From: Conidiobolus incongruus B7586
Taxonomy: Eukaryota; Entomophthoromycota; Entomophthoromycetes; Entomophthorales; Conidiobolaceae
DNA: 36,225 bases
Direction: 5' to 3'
NCBI GenBank assembly: GCA_000697335.1
Contig: JNEM01012653.1
Location: forward strand, 1 to 36,225
The notes beneath the pieces are model-generated. The model searched no databases, was not told where the DNA came from, and saw only the letters and a program-made list of their open reading frames with translations. Made by a program: the position numbers and the translations under genes. Position 1 is the stretch's first letter, and each line of letters opens with the position of its first letter. Positions 35,963-36,225 of the stretch are shown piece by piece.

Positions 35963-36225
35963 AAATTGCATTATAAGACTGGTTAATCTTTGAAGATTTA
36001 TCAATATTATTTTAATTAAAAATATAATAAATATTTATATTATAAATATTTTTTATTATATTTATATTTTTCAATCATTAATAGAAAAAATATATATGTT
36101 ATTCAAATAAATATCTTAATAATAATCAAAAAACTATAATAACAATTAATTTATCTTATTTTGAATATTTTACAATATAATTAAATTATTATCTTAAAGA
36201 TATATTAAAATAAAAATTATTATTA

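Noticed and set aside
1-36225. tRNA genes, rRNA and CRISPR arrays
   Set aside because: No T-loop/anticodon arrangement, rRNA signature or regularly spaced repeats were seen on either strand.

Overview
The window is about 36 kb of very AT-rich eukaryotic DNA. Short spliceosomal introns (mostly 45-75 nt, GTAA-type donors, TAG/CAG acceptors), compact genes, small secreted proteins and a full-length kinesin-3 with FHA and PH domains point to a filamentous fungus. The base composition and the secreted gene family suggest an early-diverging zoosporic or zygomycete-type lineage, for example Entomophthoromycotina such as Conidiobolus. The lineage is inferred; no species marker is present.

Layout. 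1-3470 is extremely AT-rich, transposon-derived DNA: a Tc1/mariner-type element (1234-2422, perfect TA duplication) sits inside a second terminal-inverted-repeat element (1044-2603). The dead transposase shows almost only G-to-A and C-to-T type damage, as in RIP. 3475-3685 is an abrupt island of higher GC with several adjoining hairpins, a candidate structured RNA. 4164-6818 (minus) is an 11-exon gene for a 678-residue protein with Sfi1-like F-x-x-W repeats. 6819-9900 is mostly empty. 9904-10128 (plus) and 11861-12049 (minus) encode small secreted peptides, each with a TATAAATA box 60-70 bp upstream. Between them lies a two-exon four-TM protein gene (10202-11272, minus). An orphan exon lies at 12369-12530. 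13533-19029 (minus) is a complete seven-exon kinesin-3 (Unc-104/KIF1A type) of 1620 residues.

The right half (23490-35962, plus) is a tandem family of five related secreted-protein genes separated by AT-rich spacers. Only the second copy (26870-28273, three exons, 434 residues, signal peptide, GPI-like tail) is intact; the other four are decayed. The last copy carries a zincin motif (His-Glu-Leu-Met-His) plus a downstream His. The intact copy has His-Trp-Phe-Thr-Glu and Asp at these places. The array therefore looks like a putative metallopeptidase family in which the only surviving gene is a pseudoenzyme while the only member with a complete zinc site is itself broken. This is the most interesting signal in the window. 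Intron positions are kept between copies, so the array grew by DNA duplication, and a 360-bp non-coding segment is also duplicated within it.
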